Source of the DNA: Corynebacterium casei LMG S-19264
Lineage (GTDB): Bacteria; Actinomycetota; Actinomycetes; Mycobacteriales; Mycobacteriaceae
Reading direction: 5' to 3'
NCBI RefSeq assembly: GCF_000550785.1
Contig: NZ_CP004350.1
Coordinates: 1,530,009-1,594,008, forward strand
Length of the DNA: 64,000 bases
The translations under genes were made by a program, and so were the position numbers. Shown one piece after another: positions 8,647 to 16,497 of the stretch (the first letter of the stretch is position 1; each line of letters begins with the position of its first letter). The notes under the pieces were generated by a model that was not told the origin of the DNA, did not search any database, and saw nothing but the letters and a program-made list of their open reading frames with translations.

Positions 8647-9939
8647 ATGGCCGCACACCAACACTTGTCTAGCATTGATGCGCAAGCATGGCCGGGAATC
8701 GCCACGTACCCCAGCGGGCTCATCACCGCAGTTAGGGCTCGTCGTGCGGAAGCCGAATTCGCCAAAGCGTGCTCCAATGCTGGACTTTCGTTGGAAGTTG
8801 AGCCCGATCTGGTCGTCCATCATGATGCGTTGTTCGCGCGAATTGCGCACAGTGGATGGCTGGGCGTCGCGGAATCGTATATGGCCGGGGAGTGGTCCAC
8901 GCCGGATTCTTCGACTTTGGTAAAAGTTCTCACACGCCTGCTCGGTGTGGGCTACAACCCGGCTACAAACCAGGTTCCGCTCTCAGAGTCTTTTGGTGGG
9001 GAGCTGCCCGGAGATCTGGTCAATCTGTATTCGGGTGACGGGCTAAGCCACCATGGCGGGCTGTTTACGTCTGGTGTTTCCACCACCGTGCGGGAGTCTT
9101 GGCCGTCCTTCACGCGCGGTGCGGGTGCAAAGAAGCCGCATTTTGTGGATGTCACCACCGTGCATGAGCCCGATGACACCGTTGACCGGGAGGACCTCGC
9201 TGACGCGCAGCGCCGCTGGGCAACTGAGTTGTGTGACCTAACGAAGACAAACGTGGGCACGCACATGCTGATTTACCCGGCATCTGGCGCACAGGTTGCA
9301 GTTCAGGCTGCGGCTCGCCGCGCGACGGTTGATATTGCATCGGCTGACGATGCCCACTTGAAGTTCCTCAATGACCAATTGGTCTTGGAGGGCGTTGATG
9401 ATTCAGTGGCCTGTCTTGCGCTGAATGAAGGAATTCCGAACCGTACTGAGTTGAAGAGTCGTTATGAGGCGATAGTGAGCATCGAAAAGCTCGAAGCTCT
9501 GGGCCCCAAGCAACGTCAAGCATTTGTGGAAGCCTTAAGCCGCTTGCTGGTGGGCACGGGCCGCGCGGTCCTGCAATCGATGGTGACTACCGAAACGATG
9601 TCAAAAGCTGCCTATTCTGCGCTGCAGCCCCTGCGCGCGTACATCTGGCCGGGCATGGAACTGCCCAGCGTGGAAGACGTACACAAGTTGCTCGAACGCC
9701 ACTCTGGCCTGCGCGTTGTGGAACATCTGCACCTGGGCACGCACTACAAGGCTTCCTTGCAGTATGAACGGTCCTTTTTTGATGGCCGTCTGCGTGAGGC
9801 CGCTGCGGCCGGCTTCGACCAAGTATTTCGCCGGCTGTGGACATATCAATTTGCGCTGCGTGAAGCACTGCTGGCCCTGGGTATGATTGATTCCGTGGCC
9901 TTCGTTGCCACCCACCGCCACCGGGGTGGGCGAAGGTAA
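8647..9939 (+). CDS. Cyclopropane-fatty-acid synthase-like protein with degenerate SAM site
   Basis: The 430-residue protein follows the layout of mycolic-acid/CFA synthases: an N-terminal region with HSGWLGVAESYMAGEWSTPD, a methyltransferase middle and a C-terminal FDQVFRRLWTYQFALREALLALG. Residues around VVSIEKLEALG and GTGRAVLQSMV match the family's later motifs. The glycine-rich SAM motif (normally LDIGCGWGG) is replaced by MLIYPASGAQVAV near residue 222. The stretch expected to carry the catalytic bicarbonate-site residues is also altered. It may be an inactive paralogue or have a new role. GAAAGG lies just before the ATG. Confidence 0.75.
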   Translation: MAAHQHLSSIDAQAWPGIATYPSGLITAVRARRAEAEFAKACSNAGLSLEVEPDLVVHHDALFARIAHSGWLGVAESYMAGEWSTPDSSTLVKVLTRLLGVGYNPATNQVPLSESFGGELPGDLVNLYSGDGLSHHGGLFTSGVSTTVRESWPSFTRGAGAKKPHFVDVTTVHEPDDTVDREDLADAQRRWATELCDLTKTNVGTHMLIYPASGAQVAVQAAARRATVDIASADDAHLKFLNDQLVLEGVDDSVACLALNEGIPNRTELKSRYEAIVSIEKLEALGPKQRQAFVEALSRLLVGTGRAVLQSMVTTETMSKAAYSALQPLRAYIWPGMELPSVEDVHKLLERHSGLRVVEHLHLGTHYKASLQYERSFFDGRLREAAAAGFDQVFRRLWTYQFALREALLALGMIDSVAFVATHRHRGGRR

Positions 9940-9985
9940 CTTCCGGCACAGTTCTGAGACTATAGGTGCAGGTGAGGGCAACCTT

Positions 9986-10110
9986 TAGCCCCCTCCAATC
10001 GGGGGTGAACGGCGGATCTGTTACCACCTTGCCGAAAAGGAGGGCTAGTGTTGTGTCTTGCTAAAAAACAAGCATCATTTTAAGGGTCTATTAATTGCTA
10101 ATGGGCCCTT
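9986..10110 (+). promoter_or_regulatory. Possible RNA switch / attenuator with leader peptide
   Basis: Three elements lie in order. TAGCCCCCTCC (9986-9996) can form a local hairpin through CCCCC 9989-9993 with GGGGG 10001-10005. Alternatively it can pair with GGAGGGCTA (10039-10047), which contains the Shine-Dalgarno of a short frame. That frame ends exactly inside a 12-bp stem (10082-10093 with 10099-10110, loop ATTGC) followed by TCTT. The two pairings are mutually exclusive. No known riboswitch family was recognised. Inference only. Confidence 0.4.
10048..10083 (+). CDS. Candidate 11-residue leader peptide
   Basis: GTG at 10048 opens a short frame, MLCLAKKQASF (GTG read as Met), with AAAAGGAGGG five bases upstream. 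The stop codon overlaps the left arm of the 10082-10110 hairpin, the geometry of a translated attenuator leader. It contains one Cys and two Lys. There is no homology support. Confidence 0.3.
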   Translation: MLCLAKKQASF

Positions 10111-10178
10111 TCTTGGCCCCTGAGTGCCTATTCTCATCTATATCTACAATGCAGTATCTACTTAAGGAGACTGTTTAA

Positions 10179-10763
10179 GTGTCTGAAAAGCGTGCTTCGC
10201 ACAACCTGCGCGGCGGTTCCACCGTGGCGTTAGCGGATGCAAGGGATGCACTCGATGTTGAGAACTTCGAGCCAACCGGTGATATCGAAGAAACCGACAA
10301 CGGGCGACAGATCGTAATTTCGCGTGAGCTGCCGCAGTCACCACAAGTTGTGTGGGGCTACCTGGCTAACGCTGCCCGCATCTCCCGCTGGTTTGGCCAC
10401 TGCCACACCTTGGGCGATGCTTCACGCATGACCATGGTTTCGGAAGAAATCGAGTCCAGCTACGACGTGACCATCGCTGAGTCCACGCCGTACACCTACC
10501 TGCACTTGGCAGTCAACGACCACCAGGGCCACGATCTCAACATCCGCTTCTACCTCACTGAGGAAGACAACCATGAGACCTACCTGGAATTCCACCACAG
10601 CGTGGAAGGCGTTGAAGAACAGATCAGTCTTATCGCCCCAAAGTGGGAACTGATTCTAGACCGTCTGGAAATCGCCCTCGACGGCGGCAACGTCAAGGAT
10701 GTTCAACTGGCTAACTACTACCCATGCCAGGTCGCGCACTACAGCCTGCCCGAAGACAAGTAG
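10179..10763 (+). CDS. SRPBCC (START/Bet v1-like) domain protein
   Basis: A 194-residue protein. After a polar N-terminus of about 45 residues, the sequence ISRELPQSPQVVWGYLANAA and RISRWFGHCHTLG is typical of the AHSA1/SRPBCC fold: the first strand, a helix, then a W-F pair. The later EFHHSVEGVEEQISLIAPKW fits the end of the fold. These domains bind hydrophobic ligands, and the ligand is unknown here. The start is GTG with AAGGAG nine bases upstream. TACAAT at 10145-10150 could be its own −10 box. It lies downstream of the candidate RNA switch and before a terminator. Confidence 0.8.
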   Translation: MSEKRASHNLRGGSTVALADARDALDVENFEPTGDIEETDNGRQIVISRELPQSPQVVWGYLANAARISRWFGHCHTLGDASRMTMVSEEIESSYDVTIAESTPYTYLHLAVNDHQGHDLNIRFYLTEEDNHETYLEFHHSVEGVEEQISLIAPKWELILDRLEIALDGGNVKDVQLANYYPCQVAHYSLPEDK

Positions 10764-10821
10764 GGAGGCTGCGCAGAAGCGCAGCACCAGAACAGGCGCA
10801 TTTGCCGGAATATGGCAAAAT

Positions 10822-10872
10822 AAATTCCCACCTCACACCAGGAAAGCGAACTGGTGGAAGGTGGGAATTTTT
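10822..10872 (+). terminator. Terminator after the SRPBCC gene
   Basis: AAATTCCCACCT at 10822-10833 pairs with AGGTGGGAATTT ending at 10870, followed by TT. A smaller inner pairing, ACCAG/CTGGT, extends the structure. Confidence 0.75.
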
Positions 10873-10891
10873 GTGTGGCTATTGAGGTGCG

Positions 10892-10899
10892 AACTTTAG
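10892..10899. repeat. Left copy of 8-bp target-site duplication
   Basis: AACTTTAG lies directly outside the left inverted repeat. The same 8 bases lie directly outside the right inverted repeat at 11306-11313. Confidence 0.8.
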
Positions 10900-11305
10900 G
10901 GGTTAAGTAAAGAAAAGTGTGTCTGAGTTGGCCTTCTTTTACCAGTTCATCACCTGTTTTTAGCCGGTTTATAGTTCCTCAGGAGCTATAAACCGGCATT
11001 TTCACGTCAATGCCACGACGGAGATTTCAATATGGTACGAACAGCAGCGACACCGCCCCGGCACACACTTAGGAGCATAAGGCCTGTACAACAGCCAGTT
11101 AGCTTCGCTTACAGGGACCGAAGAATCAAATGGAAAGCTCCTCGAGAGCACTTCTTTGCCGTGGGGTGCGCATCTCAATACAATGCCCTTGCGCGGCCTT
11201 AAAACTCAGCGATAGCTCGTCTACCAGTAAGTACGTGCCGTCATAGCGAGAGCAGTCGAATTCTTGCCCGACACACCGACAGACACACTTTTCTTTACTT
11301 AACCC
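10900..11305. mobile_element. MITE-like non-autonomous element, 406 bp
   Basis: The element is bounded by perfect 26-bp terminal inverted repeats (10900-10925 and 11280-11305; outer bases GGGTTAAG) and by an 8-bp direct repeat. Such ends are the product of transposition. It holds no transposase: the longest plus-strand ATG frame found by eye is 56 codons (11033 onward) and resembles nothing known. An internal 16-bp hairpin (10963-10978 with 10982-10997) is followed by ATTTT. An 8-bp duplication would fit IS256, ISL3 or IS1595 family transposases acting in trans, but the family is not assigned. It sits just beyond the stop codon of the transporter gene and does not disrupt it. Confidence 0.8.
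10963..10997 (+). terminator. Hairpin inside the MITE-like element
   Basis: GCCGGTTTATAGTTCC pairs with GGAGCTATAAACCGGC around a TCA loop (16 pairs, one G-T), followed by ATTTT. It could terminate transcription crossing the element. Confidence 0.6.
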
Positions 11306-11313
11306 AACTTTAG
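11306..11313. repeat. Right copy of 8-bp target-site duplication
   Basis: AACTTTAG, identical to 10892-10899. The stop codon of the transporter gene (11310-11312, minus strand) lies within it, so the insertion point was the 3' end of that gene. Confidence 0.8.
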
Positions 11314-12686
11314 ACGTCGTTGAGGTCCTGCTTGGACAGTTCCTTCATGGACAGTACTGCAATCAAGGAGATTGCAGACACGATGGCCAGGTAGAAGCCC
11401 ACTGCGTGAACACCGACCTGTGCAACCAGCCAGGTGGCGATAAACGGTGCAATCGCCGCGCCCAGGATGGAGGAGACGTTGTACGCAATGCCGGAGCCGG
11501 TGTAGCGCACGTTAGTGGGGAAGAGCTCTGGCAGTACCGCTGACATTGGGCCGAAAATAAGACCCATCAAGAACATGCCGATGGTCAGGAAGGCCAGCAC
11601 GGAGCTTTCAGTTGCTGTCTCAATGGACAGGAACTGGGTGAAGGTGAAGCCGAAGACAATGATCAGGGCGGAAACTGTTGCCAGAATTGGCTTACGTCCG
11701 CGCTTGTCGGCCAGGATGGAAGATACTGGGATACCTGCGATAAACGCGAAGATGGAAATCAGCTGCAGCTGCAGGAAGTCGGTGTATTCGATGCCCAAGC
11801 CCAGGCCCTGTGAAGGATCACCAATACCGAAAGACAGAATCCAGGTGGTGACCAAGTAGAACAAGGTGTAGCAGCCCACCATGACGAAGGTGCCAATGAA
11901 CATTGGCTTGCCAGCGACCTTGAATACCTCAGTGATGGGTGCCTTAACCTTCTTGCCTTGGTCAACAGCATTCTGGAATACCGGGGTCTCTTCCAACTTC
12001 AGGCGGACATACAGACCGATGAGAACCATGACTGCGGAAGCCAAGAATGGGATGCGCCAGCCCCATTCCATGAATGGGCCGGTGGTGTCACCGCGGGTGT
12101 AGCCCAATACGGAAACCAGAATCAGGAACAAGCCATTAGCTAGGAAGAATCCGAATGGCGCACCGAATTGTGGCCACATGGCTGCCGATGCACGCTTGCC
12201 GTCCTCAGCAGTCTCCGATGCCAGCAGGGCAGCGCCGGACCATTCGCCGCCCAGGCCTAAGCCCTGGCAGAAACGCATCAGTGCCAGCAGTGCCGGCGCG
12301 AGAATGCCTGCGGTGGCATAGGTTGGCAGCAAACCGATGATGAACGTTGCAATACCCATGGTCAGCAACGCGCCAACGAGAGTTGCTTTGCGGCCAACGC
12401 GGTCACCAAAGTGGCCGAAGACAATGGAGCCCAAAGGACGAGCTACGAACGCCAGACCGAAGGTGGCAAACGACTGCAGCAACGCTACAGTTGGATCCTC
12501 AGTAGCAGGGAAGAACAGGAGAGGGAAGACCGCTACGGCCGCGGTGGCGTAGATATAGAAGTCATAGAACTCAATCGTGGTGCCGATAGTTGATGCAAAC
12601 GCGACACGACGACGATCTTTCGGCGTCAACTTAGCAGCCGAACCCGCAGTGGGCGTATTCCCATCTTGAAAAACAGAGGTAGTCAA
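11310..12686 (-). CDS. MFS transporter, metabolite:H+ symporter (MHS) family
   Basis: A 458-residue, 12-helix proton symporter of the MHS branch (ProP, ShiA, KgtP relatives). Seen are the N-terminal STIGTTIEFYDFYIYATAA, the loop 2-3 signature GHFGDRVGRKATL, QGLGLGGEWSGAALL in helix 5 and the repeated signature DKRGRKPIL in the second half. The family moves osmolytes, aromatic acids, dicarboxylates or shikimate; the substrate cannot be told here. It is monocistronic. The stop codon lies inside the target duplication of the MITE-like element. The upstream region contains a long inverted repeat (12771-12819). Confidence 0.9.
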   Translation of the reverse strand: MTTSVFQDGNTPTAGSAAKLTPKDRRRVAFASTIGTTIEFYDFYIYATAAVAVFPLLFFPATEDPTVALLQSFATFGLAFVARPLGSIVFGHFGDRVGRKATLVGALLTMGIATFIIGLLPTYATAGILAPALLALMRFCQGLGLGGEWSGAALLASETAEDGKRASAAMWPQFGAPFGFFLANGLFLILVSVLGYTRGDTTGPFMEWGWRIPFLASAVMVLIGLYVRLKLEETPVFQNAVDQGKKVKAPITEVFKVAGKPMFIGTFVMVGCYTLFYLVTTWILSFGIGDPSQGLGLGIEYTDFLQLQLISIFAFIAGIPVSSILADKRGRKPILATVSALIIVFGFTFTQFLSIETATESSVLAFLTIGMFLMGLIFGPMSAVLPELFPTNVRYTGSGIAYNVSSILGAAIAPFIATWLVAQVGVHAVGFYLAIVSAISLIAVLSMKELSKQDLNDV

Positions 12687-12770
12687 TATTCTGGCGCTTT
12701 CTAATTCGCTGTGTCATAAGGTGAGAAGCCGCAACATACCTATTGCACACCTCTAACCTGGTGATTAAAG

Positions 12771-12819
12771 TAAAAGTCTCACTCAATGGACGAAACATTC
12801 CCATTCCGTGAGACTTTTA
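12771..12819. repeat. 12-bp inverted repeat upstream of the MHS transporter
   Basis: TAAAAGTCTCAC (12771-12782) is perfectly complementary to GTGAGACTTTTA (12808-12819), and the inner AATGG/CCATT also pairs. It is about 85-130 bp upstream of the transporter start. It could be an operator, or a terminator of a lost gene. Confidence 0.5.
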
Positions 12820-13095
12820 GACTAACGCGTGAACAATTAGAAATCAAAGTCATTTACCGCACAATGGCGCACATCATACTGAAATGGGCTGCGAAGGCCT
12901 AAAGCGATCGAGCCTGCGGGCCTGGCGTCCAGTCATCCACACGGCGCTCGCTGCAGAACGGCGGTCCGTGCAAACCGAATGGCGCTAAGCGCGGGCCAAC
13001 GGTCAGGCCAAGAGCTAGTTAGCCGAGCGGATGTCTAAGCGGATAAACAATCCAAGTTGGAAACTGGGGAGAGCGGCACCCAAATGTATAATGAC

Positions 13096-13109
13096 ATAAT
13101 GTACATTAT
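13096..13109. promoter_or_regulatory. Perfect 14-bp palindrome, possible operator
   Basis: ATAATGTACATTAT is its own reverse complement, and ATAATG occurs once more just upstream (13088-13093). AAAGGAG follows 8 bases later. This resembles a TetR/MarR-type operator in front of a gene that is now missing. Confidence 0.35.
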
Positions 13110-13440
13110 CGGACAAAAGGAGCAATTGCTTATTAATGCCCACAGTCCACGGTTTACCTTCGATAAACGCTTGATGCACTTGAAACATTCGCTGTAGAAA
13201 AATCGCTGCACTACATTCGGTGCGTTGTGTTTATTATTGTGTTTGCTCTAATAATCGTGTCGAGCATGTGCGCCTTTTCTTGCTTAGGTACGCGTCCTCG
13301 CTTTGTTTGTGCGTTGCTGCTCGGCTGTTCAACCCGGGTTCGCGTCGGGCCGTCGATGAGTTTCGGTGCATTTGTCCGTCTTTAGCTGCTGAAGTCGCTT
13401 CAGGGCCCCATTGCCCTTAAGCAGCCGCAAGGCTGAATAA

Positions 13441-13475
13441 ACCCCTAATAACGTCACCGTGACGTTATTAGGGGT
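13441..13475. terminator. 17-bp perfect hairpin terminator after yceI
   Basis: ACCCCTAATAACGTCAC pairs with GTGACGTTATTAGGGGT around a single C (effective loop ACCGT). On the minus strand it is followed by TTTATT, so it terminates the yceI transcript. It may also act on plus-strand transcription. Confidence 0.85.
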
Positions 13476-13503
13476 AATTATCTGGTTGCAGCTTTCGCGG
13501 TAG

Positions 13504-14214
13504 CTATTCTTCGATCTTGCCCAGTGCTACGCGAACGTTGACGGCACCTTCTTCTTCGATCTTGGCCGCAATCATGTCCGGTGTGATGACGTTGAAATCA
13601 AGACGATTAATTTGAATATCGCCACCCAGCAAGATGGTGTCGCCGTCACGCACGGCCTGGAATGGCGCGGTGACATTCTTGGTGGTGTCCTTGATGGCCA
13701 GGTCGCCAGTGAGCTCAACCTCGCCAAGAGTGCCGTCCTCAGGCAACGTGCTCAAGTCAACTGGCTCGGTCAGCTCAAAGGTTGCCTCCGGGAACTGATC
13801 AGTCTCAAACAGCTTGTCCTTCATATTCTGGTCACGGACTTGCTTATCGGTAGAAAGCTCGGCCATATCCACGGTGATTGCTGCGGATTCAACGGTGCCG
13901 TCGGTAATCTCAGCCTGGCCGCTCACATGCTTGGTGGAGCCTGAAGTGACAGTGACCTCAGCTGGCAGAACCTCGCCAAAGGTAAAGCCTACGGAGCTGT
14001 AATTGTGAGCGTTACCTTGGATAACTTCCCAATTGCCATCCAGTTCGGTGGATGCTGGCTCGGTTCGTTCGGCATTGATTGGTTCAGTCTTCACACCGGA
14101 GCCCATGAAGAGTGTGTAGAACATTGGGACAAGCGCAACCAGCGTCAAGCCCACGATGATCACAATAAAAATTGGGACCATAATTTTGCGATTGTAGAAA
14201 ATCTTCTTCAACAT
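13504..14214 (-). CDS. YceI-family lipid-binding-fold protein, membrane-anchored
   Basis: A 236-residue protein with an N-terminal basic stretch, one membrane segment (PIFIVIIVGLTLVALVPMFY) and an outward YceI domain from about residue 55. Family marks are DGNWEVIQGNAHNYSSVGF, the repeated ITDGTVESAAITVDMAEL, and the FETDQFPEATFEL and LTGDLAIKDTTKNV segments. YceI domains form a lipocalin-like barrel that binds isoprenoid quinones or polyprenyl chains in characterised members. The anchor replaces the usual cleaved signal peptide. Its start is 8 bases after the stop of the small zinc-ribbon gene, so the two are probably cotranscribed. Confidence 0.88.
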   Translation of the reverse strand: MLKKIFYNRKIMVPIFIVIIVGLTLVALVPMFYTLFMGSGVKTEPINAERTEPASTELDGNWEVIQGNAHNYSSVGFTFGEVLPAEVTVTSGSTKHVSGQAEITDGTVESAAITVDMAELSTDKQVRDQNMKDKLFETDQFPEATFELTEPVDLSTLPEDGTLGEVELTGDLAIKDTTKNVTAPFQAVRDGDTILLGGDIQINRLDFNVITPDMIAAKIEEEGAVNVRVALGKIEE

Positions 14215-14221
14215 TAGGTTT

Positions 14222-14563
14222 CTATCTCAACTCTTCCACTCGGCGGGCAATGCCAACCAATTCGTCACACAGGTGCCGTACCTCTGATGCTGGTGCGCCT
14301 TCTTCAATTGCTGTGGCAATATCCTCGGCAGAACAACGAAGCTCAAAGAGCCCGTCATGCAGTTTCACCGCGCGCTCAGGCGATAAGGTCAAGGCTTTCT
14401 CGTTGTCCGAAAAATCCCGTAGAGCAGCTCGTTTCTCGTATGCACGTTGCTTGCACGCGGAGCTGCAATACTTCTTTGGCCTGCCTCTACCCTGGTTTAC
14501 AACAGATTTCCCACACCACTGACAGGCTGCTTTGTCACCTTCACTATCAGAAGTACGCATCAC
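14222..14563 (-). CDS. Small zinc-ribbon protein of unknown function
   Basis: A 113-residue protein. Its N-terminal third has CQWCGKSVVNQGRGRPKKYC followed by SSACKQRAYEKR, a C-x2-C...C-x3-C zinc-ribbon pattern with a basic stretch that suggests nucleic-acid contact. The rest is charged and helical, with LSPERAVKLHDGLFELRCSAEDI. Similar small proteins are common in actinobacteria, often annotated as hypothetical. TAAGGT (minus strand, 14571-14576) ends 7 bases before the GTG start and there is no Shine-Dalgarno, so it is probably leaderless. It heads a two-gene unit with yceI. Confidence 0.7.
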   Translation of the reverse strand: MMRTSDSEGDKAACQWCGKSVVNQGRGRPKKYCSSACKQRAYEKRAALRDFSDNEKALTLSPERAVKLHDGLFELRCSAEDIATAIEEGAPASEVRHLCDELVGIARRVEELR

Positions 14564-14661
14564 TTGCTCTACCTTAGTACAACGTTTGCCAAACTAGTGA
14601 GTCCATGCCGGCGGCTTCGTGGGTGACTCCTCACAGTTGAATAATAAGTCTTGGGGATGCC

Positions 14662-14688
14662 GGGAACAATTTTCAGTGCTTGTCCGTT
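14662..14688 (+). promoter_or_regulatory. SigH/SigR-type promoter of rbpA
   Basis: GGGAAC (14662-14667), an 18-base spacer and GTT (14686-14688) match the ECF sigma consensus GGAAY-N18/19-GTT used by SigH in Corynebacterium and SigR in Streptomyces. TATACT (14688-14693) overlaps and could serve the housekeeping sigma factor. Confidence 0.65.
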
Positions 14689-14774
14689 ATACTTATAGCT
14701 CTGTTTAATGAGAAGGTGCTGTGGGTGTTTTCACCCGCGCTCTCCTATCCCTAGATGTAAAGGATGATGTCGCA

Positions 14775-15161
14775 ATGGCAGATCGCGTACTCCGTGGCAG
14801 CCGCATGGGCACTGTTAGCTACGAAACCGACCGCGACCACGATCTCGCTCCACGCCAGATGGTCAAGTACCGCACGGCAGCGGGTGAGATCTACGAGGTT
14901 CCTTTCGCACACGATGCAGAAATTCCAGTGGAATGGCTGTGCAAGAACGGTTCATGGGGCACCCTGGTTGAGGGCGAAGGCGTAGAGTCCAAGCCAATCA
15001 AGCCACCACGTACCCACTGGGACATGCTGCGTGAGCGTCGCTCCATCGAAGAACTTGATTCCTTGCTGGAACAGCGCATTGATGCGTTGCGCAAGCGTCG
15101 TCGCTCCGCAGCTCGCATGCTGAAGGAACAGCAGGAAGAACAGGCAAAGAACGGCAAGTAG
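14775..15161 (+). CDS. rbpA: RNA polymerase-binding protein RbpA
   Basis: RbpA binds the sigma A subunit and stabilises the open promoter complex in actinobacteria. The conserved start MADRVLRGSRMG lies at 14775, followed by SYETDRDHDLAPRQMV, the core domain with EVPFAHDAEIPVEWLCKNG, and the basic linker/sigma-interaction domain KPPRTHWDMLRERRSIEEL. The 128-residue length fits. The frame continues upstream to a GTG at 14721 with its own GAAGG, which would add 18 residues not usual for the family. AAAGGATG precedes the chosen ATG. A SigH-type promoter lies about 85 bases upstream. Confidence 0.93.
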   Translation: MADRVLRGSRMGTVSYETDRDHDLAPRQMVKYRTAAGEIYEVPFAHDAEIPVEWLCKNGSWGTLVEGEGVESKPIKPPRTHWDMLRERRSIEELDSLLEQRIDALRKRRRSAARMLKEQQEEQAKNGK

Positions 15162-15197
15162 TTCTTGCTTTACGCCTGAGCTTAAACTCTCAATGCA

Positions 15198-15240
15198 AAG
15201 GTGCGGGCCTCCAAAGATTTTCTTGGAGGCCCGCACCTTA
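15198..15240. terminator. Terminator between rbpA and the ABC ATPase gene
   Basis: AAGGTGCGGGCCTCCAA (15198-15214) pairs perfectly with TTGGAGGCCCGCACCTT (15223-15239), with T-rich sequence after it. The flanking genes converge. Confidence 0.88.
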
Positions 15241-15253
15241 CTTTTGTGTGAAC

Positions 15254-16462
15254 TTAATTGAGGCGTTCACCATCGCCGGCGGAGAACACGTGCAGTCCGC
15301 CTGGAACTACTGCTGCGTGAACGGTCTCCCCTGCCTGGATATTGGCGCTCGCAGCTACGCGCATGACAATGTCTGCGGCGTTCTGTGTTGCTACCGGAGC
15401 AGCCGGTGCGGCGCCTGCCGCGCCTGCTGTACCTGCATTGGTCGAAATAGCTGACACGCTAGGTGCGGAGCTAGCCTCGGTGCCATCAAGGTGGCCGTAG
15501 AGGTAGGTGTCGCTTCCGAGTTCCTCGGTGAAGTCAACAACGAAGGACACAACACCATGGCTATCTGCTGGGAGCTGATCGGCGCTTGGAACGTACTCCA
15601 GTCCTTCAGGACGGAATCCAACCACAACGGTGGATTCGCCAGAGGATGAAATTGCGGAACGTGCCTGTTCAGGAAGCTCAACTCGCGCCGAGCCATTGGT
15701 GGCATAGCCCTGAGCGTCGACGCTAAATGTCGAAAGGTTCATTGCTGGTGAACCAATGAAGGAAGCCACGAAGGTATTGCGTGGTGAATCGTAGAGCTCA
15801 CGCGGGGTACCAACCTGTTGCAGCTTGCCTTCCTTAAGCACTGCGATGCGATCCCCCATGGTCAAGGCCTCAGTCTGGTCGTGGGTAACATACACGGTGG
15901 TTACCCCGAGCTTGCGCTGCAGTGCTGCGATCTGAGTACGGGTTTGCACACGCAGCTTGGCATCCAAGTTGGACAATGGCTCATCCATCAAGAACACCTG
16001 GGGGCTGCGCACAATCGCGCGTCCCATGGCCACTCGCTGACGCTGACCACCAGACAGTGCCTTTGGCTTGCGGTCAAGAAACTCAGTGAGGCCGAGAGTC
16101 TCCGCGGCTTCTTCGACGCGCTCATTGATCTCTGCCTTGGACTTACCGGCCATCTTCAACGCAAAGCCCATGTTGTCACGCACAGACATGTGTGGATACA
16201 GGGCGTAGTTCTGGAAAACCATGGCGATATCGCGGTCGCGTGGCTCAGTGTTGGTGACGTCCTTGTCCCCGATGGAGATTGAGCCATCGGTTACCATCTC
16301 GAGCCCCGCGAGCATGCGCAAGGTTGTGGACTTGCCGCAGCCCGACGGGCCAACGAGGACCAGGAATTCGCCATCAGCAATTTCCAAATTGAACTTGTCC
16401 ACGGAAGGCTCCTCGGCGCCCGGGTAGGTACAAGTGGCGTTATCAAAAACTACGTGAGCCAT
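15254..16462 (-). CDS. ABC transporter ATP-binding protein, MalK/UgpC/MsiK type
   Basis: A 402-residue ATPase that energises carbohydrate importers from the cytoplasmic face. It has Walker [11 protein letters not shown] (about residue 37), the Q-loop [12 protein letters not shown], the ABC signature [14 protein letters not shown], Walker [17 protein letters not shown] and the switch His in [11 protein letters not shown]. After residue 240 comes the TOBE/regulatory domain of the MalK class, which here contains an Ala/Pro-rich insertion (about residues 340-370). No permease or binding-protein genes are nearby, so it may be a shared multi-sugar ATPase like MsiK. It follows ppm1 by 35 bases. Confidence 0.9.
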   Translation of the reverse strand: MAHVVFDNATCTYPGAEEPSVDKFNLEIADGEFLVLVGPSGCGKSTTLRMLAGLEMVTDGSISIGDKDVTNTEPRDRDIAMVFQNYALYPHMSVRDNMGFALKMAGKSKAEINERVEEAAETLGLTEFLDRKPKALSGGQRQRVAMGRAIVRSPQVFLMDEPLSNLDAKLRVQTRTQIAALQRKLGVTTVYVTHDQTEALTMGDRIAVLKEGKLQQVGTPRELYDSPRNTFVASFIGSPAMNLSTFSVDAQGYATNGSARVELPEQARSAISSSGESTVVVGFRPEGLEYVPSADQLPADSHGVVSFVVDFTEELGSDTYLYGHLDGTEASSAPSVSAISTNAGTAGAAGAAPAAPVATQNAADIVMRVAASANIQAGETVHAAVVPGGLHVFSAGDGERLN

Positions 16463-16497
16463 GGTTTTCCTTACGCAAAATAGTTGTTGCTAAAAGC

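Larger units (their letters stand above)
12687..13440. other. Apparently non-coding region, 754 bp
   Basis: No convincing gene was found on either strand. A frame of 66 codons at 13220-13420 has no Shine-Dalgarno and a composition unlike a protein. AAAGGAG at 13117-13123 is followed at 13136 by an ATG frame of only 12 codons, which may be the stump of a decayed gene. Notable signals are the inverted repeat at 12771-12819 and the 14-bp palindrome at 13096-13109. The flanks are the transporter start and the terminator of yceI. It could be a degenerate locus or hold an untranslated RNA. Confidence 0.5.

Noticed and set aside
11033..11203. 56-codon frame inside the MITE-like element as a transposase remnant
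   Set aside because: It shows no DDE or HTH pattern and is too short; the element is better treated as non-coding.
13220..13420. 66-codon plus-strand frame
   Set aside because: No Shine-Dalgarno or leaderless −10 box, Cys/Arg-rich composition, no recognisable motif.
14721..14774. N-terminally extended RbpA from GTG 14721
   Set aside because: It has a plausible GAAGG, but the extra 18 residues are not seen in the family and MADRVLRGSR is the conserved start.
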